From Diadema setosum (lineage: Eukaryota > Echinodermata > Echinoidea > Diadematoida > Diadematidae), in NCBI GenBank assembly GCA_033980235.1, contig CM067072.1, forward strand, positions 13,900,371 through 13,964,370: 64,000 bases of DNA. Direction: 5' to 3'. Below are positions 25,201 to 35,143 of the stretch, in pieces. A program made the position numbers and the translations under genes. The notes below the pieces were generated by a model. The model was given only the letters and a program-made list of their open reading frames with translations. It was not told the origin of the DNA and did not search any database. How positions within the stretch are numbered: position 1 is the first letter of the stretch; the number at the start of each line of letters is the position of its first letter.

Positions 25201-26218
25201 GGTAAATCACACTCGGAATTCGCGCGTAATTAGGACGTTATTTACACAGACGTGGAAATCTGCACTTCAAAAAAGTCCAAGCCAGTGCAGTGATTACCAC
25301 TGATGAATAGCAGTGTGACTTTGATGCCTATACAGTAGGAGAAATATTCTTATGATCGCTCCTTTCAGATGGATGGACTTCGGCATGCAAGCTTGACTCT
25401 GTTTTTGCCTTTTCTGATGTCAGCTTTATGTCATCTTCCTCTGGATTATACCGATTTCTACAGGAGTTAATATGCTCATAGTTCTTAATCTACCTTTGGT
25501 TGGATAAAAGAGCATCGCTACCAAGCAAGGACTCACACATATGGGAATGTAATCTTCACATTGAGAGTTCATGTGGAAATATATCCGAAAAGTCCCTAAA
25601 CACTTAGTCGTTTTTGTTTTTGCTTGCCAGAAACTGAACGCATTTGCGACGGTTGATGTTACTGATCACACTTTGAGAAGAAGTGAAGCAAGGATACACG
25701 CAGTGGAATGTTCAGATGGGAAAGAGGAAGATAAGATCTTGTATTACAGTACAGTGAATGCTGCCTTTAGTAAAATCCGTAAGTAACGGGTTGAGTTTGG
25801 ACTGTGAGAAGCTCGTTCGACGTACTGTTGCCGTGGTGAAAAGACGCAGGCTCTCCGAGCGGGAATGGTGTGAGAACGCAGCGGGCACGACTCCGCACGG
25901 GAAAGGTACCCACGACAAGCTGCGTTCACGCCCGTCTATCGTATTTGAACGGACCAAAGGACCTATAACTGAAAGTTACCGTGAACCCGATTTTGAAGTG
26001 TTTGATAGTGATTATAAATTGGTGTGTTTCGAATTCGTTTATTTTCCCAAACACACAAGGATATTATGATCAACTTTGCGCAGTGGATATTAGTGGAAAG
26101 TTTGTTTCTTGAATATTTTTCTGCTAATTGGATTTATATTCACCGCTGAGACTTCGTGGTCACTCGACGCAGGTCTGCCTTTGGATTAATACTCTACCAT
26201 TGGTCTTCATTTTTGGAC

Positions 26219-26243
26219 GGGCAATATTTGCCTGATATTGCCC
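26219..26243. repeat. 9-bp hairpin upstream of the candidate exon
   Basis: GGGCAATAT (26219-26227) and ATATTGCCC (26235-26243) are perfect inverted repeats with a 7-nt loop. They lie 48 bp before the ATG at 26291. If the exon is real this would be a 5'UTR stem; it may equally be a chance or mobile palindrome. Confidence 0.6.
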
Positions 26244-26290
26244 GAATTCTGAGTTGATCGTTAAACCCATTTGGTGTTGGGTCTTCCAAG

Positions 26291-26374
26291 ATGTACCCCA
26301 AAATTGATATCAGCGGCGTTCGCGTCTCGGATGGAGTGAAATTTCTCAAGAAGCAATTTGAACCACCGAAAAAG
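26291..26374 (+). CDS. possible first coding exon of an unrecognised gene (28 codons)
   Basis: An ATG at 26291 follows an in-frame TAA at 26261-26263 and opens 28 codons beginning MYPKIDISGVRVSDG and ending QFEPPKK. They run to AAG directly before a GTGAGA donor, in phase 0. The codon use and mixed polar/hydrophobic composition look more protein-like than neighbouring open frames. If the frame is read on without splicing it stops six codons later (TGA at 26390-26392). The upstream 200 bp could be the 5'UTR and a CpG-richer patch lies at 24830-25200. I do not recognise the protein and could not find a convincing second exon. The call rests only on start, donor and composition. Confidence 0.35.
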
Positions 26375-27106
26375 GTGAGAAAAGCTCTATGAAAAGAGGA
26401 AAAAAAAAGGAAGACAGAAAAGAAATGAGGTTTTCATTGAGCAATGACAGAAAATTCGCTCCGAATATGATTTTTGTGTATCTGTAAGAAGTTTGTCATA
26501 ATATTGTTATTTGCATATTTCAGTGTTTCATATCTGAATGTTTTTCGTCACTTTAGGGGAAAGAAGAAAAAGGGAAGGTCGCACACGTTGAAATACTGTA
26601 CTGATGCAAGGTGTATACTTTTACTAGCATGCGTGCACGTGCGCGTGCGTGCCAGTCAATATTTCGGATTCATATATACACACACACAAAGCATTGTGGC
26701 GGTCAACCCATTCTAGGCCCAGCCAAGGACAATTATGTGCTACAACTACAGTGTTCCTCTTCCCAGTGTCAAAGTTCAAACGCTGTGGGCAGCATCGCTA
26801 ACCTGAAGGCTGTTTCATCTTCCGAGATGAGGTACTCAGCTCATGTGTCGTGTCTCAGGTCCGCAGCACTTCATCACGGATGTTATTACATGATTTGTAT
26901 TCACAACAATTTAAACGCAGGGAAGTGAGACACCTCCCAGGTAAAAGATTAAATGCATATTTCCCGTTTGCGTATGCCTGAATAGGTATATTTAATTTCT
27001 TTTGATGTCATAACCAGGCAATCCTAGAGATTAGGGGCAGAAGGCAGTTATGACCTCAGGGTCTGCAGGATCAGGATTACCTCATGTCATGTCAAATTGT
27101 CGACAT

Positions 27107-27155
27107 TTCATTTCATTTCATTTCATTTCATTTTCCATTTCCATTTCCATTTCCA
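27107..27155. repeat. (ATTTC)n and (CATTTC)n repeat
   Basis: Pentanucleotide CATTT/ATTTC units grade into CCATTT hexamers. A short (AAAC)n run follows at 27180-27199. Confidence 0.9.
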
Positions 27156-27271
27156 CATCTTGAGTCAAGGAATAAACAACAAACAAACAAACAAACAAAA
27201 TTGAATCCCACCTCCAGGTATTGATATGGTTTTCGTGGTTAAACAGGAAAATATCAATTCATACTGAATGC

Positions 27272-27323
27272 GTGATAGCAGGGAGGTGAGACATATTAGA
27301 TTCTCACCTCCTTGGTGATAGCA
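27272..27323. mobile_element. tiny palindromic element with 9-bp direct repeats
   Basis: GGGAGGTGAG (27281-27290) and CTCACCTCCT (27303-27312) are inverted arms around a 12-nt loop. The 34-bp unit is bracketed by the exact direct repeat GTGATAGCA (27272-27280 and 27315-27323). This has the structure of an insertion with a target duplication. Related palindromes occur at 29563, 33914, 45551, 49260 and 52381. Confidence 0.65.
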
Positions 27324-27399
27324 AGGTTTAGTTGCCCTGGCCTGGGCGCTAAGGGTTTATAAAGTCACCATTAAAAAGTTCTGCCTGATACCATCAGTG

Positions 27400-28560
27400 A
27401 TGTGCCACGCGTCAATGTGATGGAGGCCATCTGCTGAACAGAGTTGCCCGTAGGCGATGACGAAGTCCTAACCCTGTCCTTACCATCGTCAATCCTACGT
27501 GTACAATGTCAATGGCACTTTGAAGATGCTGAGGTTGAGGAGGTTAAACTATAATGAGAGTGCCAGCGTGCAAGCGCCTCTCATATATTCTTACTCTTGT
27601 GTATGTATCGTAATCGGTGGAGCGTAGCGCGTGTGGTGATTGGTGAGCGGCTATTTCCATGCTCTGTCAGATTCACGGCCACATGCAAGGCCTTGGGGAC
27701 CTCTCACTTCTATAGCTATATAGCTCCATGGTGCATGTATGATTTTCGATGTTTGCATGAGGTACACTGTGTTGTGCAGTGTTCATTGCATTTCGACTCA
27801 ATTCGAGTTAAATTGAAATACGAAAGGGGAGTGGTAGATGTTTCATTAACACCTAAAAAAAAAGGTTTCACACGTTTTTTAATCACAATAACTCAAAATT
27901 AGCTTATGATGTTTACGAATCGCAAATCTTCCATTCCATCAAATGTAAATTAACATATATATATATATTTAAAAAAAAAATCGTGTTTTGGTCAATGATA
28001 TGGGAACAGCAACCCATCCTCCCGGACCTAGTAACTATTCATGTAAAAATAAAATTCAATAATGTAACTGCAAAAAACGGTTACACCCACCACAGCGACA
28101 ATAACTGAGGAGGATATACAAAGTTTATGTTGCTTTTCTGTCCAAAGATGAAATTGTGTAATCATGATGTATTTAAACCAACTGACAACCTGAAATCCCG
28201 CAAAATTATTACCCTATCGATTTCAATATTTATGTGATTGCGACCAATATCAGTATTTCGTGATAAAAAAAAATATTCAAATATGATGTTGCATCAAATC
28301 CGACTTTGAGTACACGCATGCCAGTGAATCTATATCCTTTTGCGTGAATATGAGACAAAGTGTATGACCTGAAATTTAATGCGCACTCCTAACGAAAGGG
28401 AAAGTCCGATATTTACATTTTTTTTTCTTTAAAACGTTGGGTCTGAGCGGCCTTCGATATGCTCTCGTAGCTGCTATATTCAAGGATGGGCCATCTTTTT
28501 GACCTCGTGCCATTTGCTTGTGTTTCGACTACCGCGTTATACCTCACTTGATGTCGTTTG
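27400..28560. other. no gene seen
   Basis: Mostly AT-rich. A TA run lies at 27955-27968, and a TAGCTCCATGGT word (27721-27732) may be a remnant of the CCATGG mini palindrome family. Confidence 0.45.
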
Positions 28561-28562
28561 GA

Positions 28563-29081
28563 TTACTCACAATACGGTACATACCGTGTAGTTTGTAATG
28601 CAGTGGCATTGTTTCTGTACACTTCGCAATGCTTTCGATGAATGCACTTCGGAAGGCCTTCTGCAAAGACAAGTGAATCATTAGCTTGAAGAGGAAGTTG
28701 GTGGATTTTTATTTTCTGAAAGACGTACGTTTCTTCTTGTCCAAGGCGGCTACATCCACACCATATCGACACTAGCCATGCTCTGTAACGGAAGGTTTCG
28801 ATGGCACATTCAGGAACTCGGATCTTTACAACTAGTGTGGGTTTCATGGGAAGCGAACTTGATTCAAGTACGACGTCGAAGACCACATACCACATCGCGC
28901 CAATGAAGTCTGCCCGTTTGTTTCCCCCGAGGTTATCTAACCTTGTGGCCGAATCGCCTAGGGCGAGCTGCACGGTGCGCATGGGTCTATAAAGATAATA
29001 GGTGTAACGCGTCGCCACATTCCAACCACCTGGCTTTTGACACGTCTTACTGTTCCAACGCCTGTATAGACCACACTGCAT
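28563..29081 (-). CDS. 172-codon open frame, unrecognised, possibly spurious
   Basis: This is the longest open frame in the window that is not built from simple repeats. It starts at an ATG complementary to 29079-29081. The translation (start MQCGLYRRWNSKTCQKPGG, end TTRYVPYCE) has no motif, membrane segment or repeat that I recognise. The opposite strand also has open frames here (28801-28992, 28943-29281), so the stretch is simply poor in stop codons. It could be an exon, a decayed transposon fragment or chance. Confidence 0.15.
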   Translation of the reverse strand: MQCGLYRRWNSKTCQKPGGWNVATRYTYYLYRPMRTVQLALGDSATRLDNLGGNKRADFIGAMWYVVFDVVLESSSLPMKPTLVVKIRVPECAIETFRYRAWLVSIWCGCSRLGQEETYVFQKIKIHQLPLQANDSLVFAEGLPKCIHRKHCEVYRNNATALQTTRYVPYCE

Positions 29082-29562
29082 CGACAGGGAAACTCCCTCG
29101 GTATCCCGTTTGCGTTAGCCGCCGAAATCATGGCCTGTATATCGGCCACGATATGTGTGAGAAACATCGCGTGGAGAGTACACTGTACCAACCAACAGAC
29201 TTTACAACTCAGTCTGCCGCGTTTATTGCAAAAATGTCGAGCTATAAAAATACTTTAACATCTTACGTAGCTAGCGAGTGACCTGTTAGGAACTAGAAGG
29301 TTGACCATAAAGAGATCCGAGCTCCCCCTCGGCTTATGATTGTAGGATGGTGTCTATCTATTTTAGTATATTCTTCTCTATGACATATACAGATGGTCAT
29401 GCTGTAAGATTGATATGAGTGGATATAGTCGGTCTAATAAAGATAAACACACTTTTGAAGCAAGTGGAATGCTAGCTATGTATGAGTTACAGTTATGAAA
29501 TATAGCGTTCAACTCCTCCACATCGATATCTCATTCCAGGCAGAGTACATGATTAGCACGAT

Positions 29563-29612
29563 GTGCATTATAACAGGGAGGTAACCACGTCATCTCCCTG
29601 ATTATAATGCAC
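29563..29612. repeat. 50-bp palindrome with GGGAGG/CTCCCTG core
   Basis: GTGCATTATAACAGGGAGG (29563-29581) is inverted as CTCCCTGATTATAATGCAC (29594-29612), with an 11-12 nt loop and one or two mismatches. The core belongs to the GGAGGT...ACCTCC mini-palindrome family. The long outer arms are unusual for that family. Confidence 0.8.
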
Positions 29613-30004
29613 AGATAGACGTTTGGTGATGGTTACCGTTAGTGCAAGTGGCTTGTACCACAACTACTTTAAAAGTGTGGGTATAGTGTCGCGTTTACTT
29701 GAACCACAGCAATTTATCCAAAGCCCCCTCCCCCGTTTTGTCGAAATTATGCGTTAGAAACATGACGATTTTCATTTCTAGCTTTTGAAATAACAGTAAT
29801 TATAACTAGTTATAACAACAACACAATAGTGATGATGATGATGATGATTATGATATTACCATAAAGAGGGAATAAGCATGAAGAAACTGAAGGAGAAGGA
29901 AAAGAAGAAAGAAAAAATATGAATCTATAAGCTTTTTTATAACGAGAAAATGTTTGAACTGATGGCGCAAAGTCGTCCATTTTTTTTGTTATTTTTGTCT
30001 TTTC

Positions 30005-30085
30005 TTTCTTCTCTTATTTGTGAATGATATCTACTGATAATCATGATTGTGTTGTTCGTGTTATTTTTACTTGTGCATGTATTAT
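30005..30085 (+). repeat. direct repeat unit a (partner near 30985-31078)
   Basis: GTGAATGATATCTACTGATAA, ATGATTGTGTTGTTCGTGTTA and TGTGCATGTATTATTG recur nearly identically about 980 bp downstream, as ...GTATGATATCTCTTGACAA, ATAATTGTGTTGTTCATGTTA and TGTACATGTTTTATTATTG. Confidence 0.6.
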
Positions 30086-30242
30086 TGTTTTGCTTTGTTC
30101 AAATGTATTACAGGTTCTCTCGTTTTGCCAAAACATTTTCCTCTTGTGGTATCCAGTACAATTAGCAGTGACTAATAAGAACAGAACATAACATGAACAT
30201 GAATATAGCATAGCATATAACATTAACATTAACATTAACATA

Positions 30243-30308
30243 GCATAACGTAACATAACATAACATAACATAACATAACATAACATAACATAACATAACA
30301 TAACATAA
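30243..30308. repeat. (TAACA)n pentanucleotide repeat
   Basis: About twelve TAACA units, preceded by CATTAA hexamers. Confidence 0.95.
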
Positions 30309-30779
30309 GACGAATGAAATAGAAAATTCAGCCTGTAAACAATCAAATGTGTCTTCAATAACTTTGTTTCACTGTACACTTGTGTTTGTTCTCACAATTA
30401 TTTTGTGTACATGTCTTCAGCACGTCAGCTTTGTCTAAATTAGAGATCATGTCAGCTTCAAATAGGGATTTTCTTGCCATTGCTCTAGCCAAGAGTAAAG
30501 ATGTGTAGTTCCCTGAAGATAGTGAGAGGGGAAAAGTGTCCACCGTACACCTGTCGGATTTTTACTTTCCGGTGGAGTGGCAGACTGTTTTTCAAGACAC
30601 ATAAGATAACTAAGAGAGTTATTTACCAAGGTCAATTCAATGGGGCAAATGGAAGCATTTTGTTCAAGAAGAAAAAAAGGTGTCGTTTGCCTTGTGCTCG
30701 AGCTCATCCCAAACCTCCTTGATCTGTGTGTGTTTGTCTCTGTTTGTACGTATGTGCCTGTGTGTCCACTTCTGTTTTG

Positions 30780-31010
30780 TCTTCTCCATCATCATCTTTT
30801 GTCTCTTTTTCATGCTCTTTTTTTTCTTCTTCTCCATTCATCTTTTTTTCTCCTTCCTGTATTTTTCGCTTCTTCCTTTTCTTCATCTTCCTGGTCATTT
30901 TTTTTTTTTCGTTCTCATTCATCTTTTCTTTCGTCATCTTTTTCTCCTCTTTCTTCTCTTTACCTCTCGTCTTCTATTTGTTTTTTCTTTCGAATTATCT
31001 TCTTTGTGTA
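30780..31010. repeat. pyrimidine-rich CTT/TTC tract
   Basis: A degenerate 230-bp polypyrimidine stretch. The serine/phenylalanine-rich and lysine/glutamate-rich frames on both strands (30640-31159, 30704-30937) are its translations, not genes. Confidence 0.85.
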
Positions 31011-31159
31011 TGATATCTCTTGACAATTATAATTGTGTTGTTCATGTTATTATTATTTGTACATGTTTTATTATTGTCGTTCTTGACAAGTTATTATTAT
31101 TTGTACAAGTGTTTTTTTTTTTGTTGCCATTCTTGACACTAACAAGTACATGTATCTGA

Positions 31160-32447
31160 AAGTCGGCATGTTCTCTACGCACTTTTTTTTTTTGCATGTA
31201 CACGTGTGTGGTGACATAATATCTGAATAATCATCTATGTGACATGACATCGCACAGAATTGTTTTATTGCATAAAATGTAAATTTACTTAATTCCGCGA
31301 TAGTATTTAGGCCTACGCCTTTCCATGAAAGGTGTGTCAGAACGCTACGCCGTCGATATGCTAAATGAATAGATTTCAGGTATGAATGAAATTGCCTCTC
31401 GAGAAAGAAAAAAAAATGAATTTTCGGCATTGCACTGTACTCCCAAAACGAAGTAAAATTAAGATGTGATATTATTATATAACCGTTGGTTCTTCCTGAG
31501 GTTTGCAGCTAACCTCACGTTTCAGATGATTTATCTGTGTTTAGATGGTCATAAATTTCGTAATATCCGTCAGAGTTCTCTCAAGTTTCCACTTGCCGAT
31601 TCCTCTTTCACTTCACGAAAGGGGACTTTCGTCGAGAAGACTGGACGACGATCTCAGGTCTGCGAATTCCAGTCTGAACGAAATAAATTCAGAAATTTGT
31701 CATATCAATGCCATCTCTGCTTCATGTGGCCAAACAAGTTTTGTTTTCTCGTTATTGATGTGTGTCATTCATGTGATGGATGATAAATTCATGCTGTACT
31801 TGAAAAAAAGGACTTGTGTCCTCAGCTGTCTCGTCAGTTTGATCAATTTTCATTTAAATGCATCTCGGAAATAGCCCGAGCTGATGTCACTGTGCCCACC
31901 CGCTGGCCTTGCCTTGGTTCGTGACAGACATGAAACACATTTTCATGTTCATCAAAAGAGCGCCCCCTATATCCGTCATGACAGTGAGAAAACATCGGAT
32001 GATTGTGTAGGAGAATTTAATCTAGTGTATGAGAAAGACGTAGCGGAAATGAAAGGGAGATCGAGAGACGAAATGAGGAGGGGGGTGGGGAGAAGGGGGA
32101 GGGGAAGGTTATGGTCGATGGAGATTTCCCGCAAATCTGCCCCCCTATCAAGTTTTCTCGAAACGAGCGAAGGTTAAGGGTCATTTTACTTGATCTCATC
32201 AATGTGCTCCGTGGCGTGTAGTTAGCATCAACAATTCGGCAATTAAGACTTAGAACTTACACGGACCCCCTTCCTCGGTTGTTATTCAAGCTCCTTCTGT
32301 TCCCCCCTCATCCTGACTTTCAACTCTCGACCCTCCCTCCCCATGACCCGTCCTCGGATTGTCTCCTACCACCAAGGAGCTTCAAACACAGGCATCTTGC
32401 TGCCACCCAGTCTGCATAGCGCCATCAAACTGACTCTCCATGTTTCC
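31160..32447. other. no gene seen
   Basis: Unique-looking sequence. Frames of about 100 codons at 31466-31874 show no recognised motif. A purine-rich patch lies at 32040-32110. Confidence 0.4.
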
Positions 32448-32662
32448 ATCAAGAGTTTGGTGCAAAAACGGGTCAAGCGCCATTATATAAACGCTTTACA
32501 GTAAGTCCATCACCAGATACAGCAATGTAAAACATTTCCAGTGATACCTCACTTGTTGCATATTACAATACAAGGAATATTTTTGAAGTTATAGTTCTCA
32601 TATTTTCTTTGTTTTTAACAGGTTTACTCGTAAAATGTCTCAAACTGACAAGAATGGAGTTA
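32448..32662 (+). repeat. dispersed repeat, family 4, copy 2
   Basis: It aligns word by word with 13512-13740 (CAAGCGCCATTATATAAAC, AACATTTCCAGTGATACCTC, ACAAGGAATATTTTTGAAG, TCAAACTGACAAGAATGGAG). It is interrupted at a TTAA by the family 1 foldback element that starts at 32660. Confidence 0.7.
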
Positions 32663-33045
32663 AAGGGTGTGTACAGATCTGGTTGAGGTGAGGATTTAGC
32701 TTTTAACGTTTTGCGAGATATTTAGAAACCACACTATGAGATGTCAAAGAGCATGCAATTCTAAGGGGTATCAAAAGTTTATTTGATGAAAATTGGTTTT
32801 GAGATGGCTGAGATATCTAAAAAAACAAGGTGAAACAAAGAGATCCTAATAAAAGGCGTGACCTGTAGTCTTTTATTATTATCATCACTTTGTTGGATAT
32901 CTCAGCCATTTGAAAACCAATTTTCATCAAATAAACGTTGAATCCTTCTAAAAAATTACATGCTCTTTCATATTCTCATTACCTCACTTAAGGAATGTAA
33001 AAAACATGAATCCCCACCTCAACTAGTACTGTACATTCCCTTTAA
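32660..33045. mobile_element. foldback MITE, family 1, copy B (complete, TTAA flanks)
   Basis: TTAA 32660-32663 and TTAA 33042-33045 enclose 386 bp with inverted ends AAGGGTGTGTAC and GTACATTCCC(TT). The left arm GATGAAAATTGGTTTTGAG and GGCTGAGATATC folds on CAGCCATTTGAAAACC and TTTTCATCAAATAAACG. There is no coding content. It is inferred to be a piggyBac-type non-autonomous element. Confidence 0.85.
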
Positions 33046-33119
33046 CTCATTTTGTACTAAATAACCTTGATTCCAGACTTTTATTGTCACCATGTTGGTA
33101 TTATTAGACTTTCCTGTAG

Positions 33120-33900
33120 GAGGAAGAAAAAAAGAAAGAAGAAGAAAAGCCATCAGATTCTAGTGGAATCCTAATAATTCGAACTGTGATAATTTATAAT
33201 CTATGAGTAAAAAATTGAGCAAAGAAAATAGGATTCCATCGGGATAATTTTGGTAGAGTATAAAGACATAGGTCTGGAGCTTAGAATACGGTTTTAACCA
33301 TAGCTCTACTTTTCGGTTAATTATTTATATAGGTAGGCACTACGCGTATTCAGTAAAGATAATAATGCCAAGGTTTCTTTTGTGAATTATTCGCTGGGTA
33401 GTTAGCTGGAGGTCAAGGGATGTAGAAATAATGTACTTCTTCGAGGAGTACAATTAATAAAATTATCTCTACGCTATTTACGCAGTCAAATCAGTGATAG
33501 CCACTTGCGTTGACTTCATGCAAGCATGTAGACCTATGTCATTATGTATATGAATATAGCCCTAATAGAATATTGGTGAAGCATCTAGGTATCCGGCAGA
33601 ATGAAAAAAGAAAGAAAGATAAGAAGCAGAAGAAGTATCATAATAGGTACAGTATAGTAGTCGTCGCTGTAGAACTAGCAATAGCATGCAGCATCACATG
33701 TAGAAGAAGAAGAATGGTTTACAAGTAGAATAAATGAAGGCGAATCAGACGGGAAAAAAGGCAGAAGGAAAGGCAAACTTTAAGAAGAGGAGGTGAAAGA
33801 TAAAGATTTACGAGAGAGGTTCATATCGAGTCTATTTTAAGATTACAATGTCTTTACACTTCCGTCGACCGACTCTTGTGCATATAAACACATGAGCTGT
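33120..33900. other. no gene seen
   Basis: AT-rich unique-looking DNA with short purine-rich patches at 33118-33148 and 33600-33700. Confidence 0.45.
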
Positions 33901-33913
33901 AAGAATGTTCACA

Positions 33914-33927
33914 GGAGGTCTACCTCC
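33914..33927. repeat. GGAGGTCTACCTCC mini palindrome
   Basis: A 14-bp palindrome with two central mismatched bases. Its core is shared with the GGAGGT...ACCTCC family, but no flanking duplication is seen. Confidence 0.6.
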
Positions 33928-33957
33928 CTCTATGGTTTCCACACCCACTGCGGCTGA

Positions 33958-33968
33958 GCGCATGCGCA
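33958..33968. promoter_or_regulatory. candidate NRF-1-type site
   Basis: GCGCATGCGCA matches the palindromic NRF-1 consensus. It is followed by a GCCATTGCCCCCATTTTG stretch with two CCAT words, as in YY1-like sites. No gene start is recognised next to it, so its role is open. Confidence 0.3.
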
Positions 33969-34709
33969 CATCAACGGCCATTGCCCCCATTTTGTTACTG
34001 TGTTGTTTTCAGTGATGACCTTTCTTTTAGCACAATTTTCCTCCCCCAACCCGATTCAATTCCCTGATTCATGGAATGCTGATAATAATTGGAATTTAGA
34101 GTCATTTTCATGTGTGACTAAAATGATCCCCGATCTTTTTATAACCGAAAAAGTGACTGAACAGAAGGGGGGGGGGGGTGGTGATTTAATGCCTCCAAAT
34201 CTGTATGCCCATTGTGTCAACAGAATACTTTCTTTCACTTTCTTTTCTTTTGATAGTTTGGTTGAAACAATTATTTGATACGCTTAAGTGTGGGTGGCAG
34301 ATACGTGCTCTCAGGTGCTTTGAGCTTCCGAGGCGGGCATTTTAGAAATGATTATCTGGACGTTTGCGTCGATCTCCATAACCTTGACTTTGGAGGGCTT
34401 CAGAAACAACAAACCCATTCGCATACCTTCATGCAAAGTTTTGGAGAATAAAAAAAAAAGCACAAAAAACCAACAAAAACCAAGTTTGAACTCAGGCTAG
34501 ACAGACGCAAATTTCGCGCGCTTGAAATGAGATTCGTGAAACCATGGTGAAACCTACTATCTTTGTCGCCTGTTTAGCAGCAGGGCGGGTGGGAAAACCC
34601 CAAACTAGCAGCAGGAAACTTCGGTCTTTTGACGAAGCCGAAAGTGTACCTCAAACACTATGATATGAAGTGAATTTGATTGAATGGGATTATGATTTTA
34701 TTTACTTGT

Positions 34710-34942
34710 CAGGGCTCGACACTAACTTTTTCTCTGGTCGCTCGTTCGGACCACCAAAATCTTTACAGTGGAAAATTTTCGTGGCCCGAAAGATAAGGAA
34801 CCTAAGGGAAATACAGAAATTAATTTTGAATTTCAGCTGCCTGATCGGGCCACCAAGAGATAGTCTTTTGTAAATGTATTTGCCCGACGTCTGTCTTTTT
34901 AATAGCCCCGGACCACCGGGCCACGTCTAATTTCGAGCCCTG
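34710..34942. mobile_element. CAGGGCTCGA-ended MITE, complete copy
   Basis: CAGGGCTCGA (34710-34719) and TCGAGCCCTG (34933-34942) are perfect terminal inverted repeats of a 233-bp element. The interior carries GGACCACC / GGGCCACC words in both orientations. A truncated copy is at the left edge of the window. CAGGG ends are common in hAT-like non-autonomous elements, but the class is not proven here. Confidence 0.8.
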
Positions 34943-35143
34943 CTTGTCCACCATGAAGAGCTCTGAATGCTTGCCAGTAGACCCTACGTCAGCAATCACA
35001 AGATCGACGGTGGTAGGTCACGTGGGCTACGGAGATAAAATATCTCGTCCAGTGAAGGACACTGTCTGTTGGCAGGGCACTCGAACCACTGACCTCAAGA
35101 TTGAATGCCCGTAGACTTAACCACTGAGCCACGACAGCTCCGC
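34943..35143 (-). mobile_element. tRNA-derived SINE
   Basis: Read on the - strand, the head from about 35143 shows an RNA polymerase III A box TGGCTCAGTGGTTA (35131-35118) and a B box GGTTCGAGTGC (35087-35077), spaced as in tRNA genes. A non-tRNA body follows to about 34943. The acceptor stem does not fold into a proper tRNA, so I call it a SINE head rather than a functional tRNA. Tail and target duplications were not located. Confidence 0.65.

Noticed and set aside
30640..31159. 127- and 159-codon Ser/Phe/Leu-rich frames
   Set aside because: They read through a polypyrimidine tract and show no motif; two frames are open at once.
32396..32501. Possible exon (open frame between a CAG acceptor-like site and GTAAGT)
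   Set aside because: Its right part aligns with the dispersed repeat at 13512-13740, so it is repeat sequence rather than a gene.
35077..35143. Possible functional tRNA gene on the - strand
   Set aside because: A and B boxes are present but the acceptor stem does not pair and a non-tRNA body follows, which fits a SINE.
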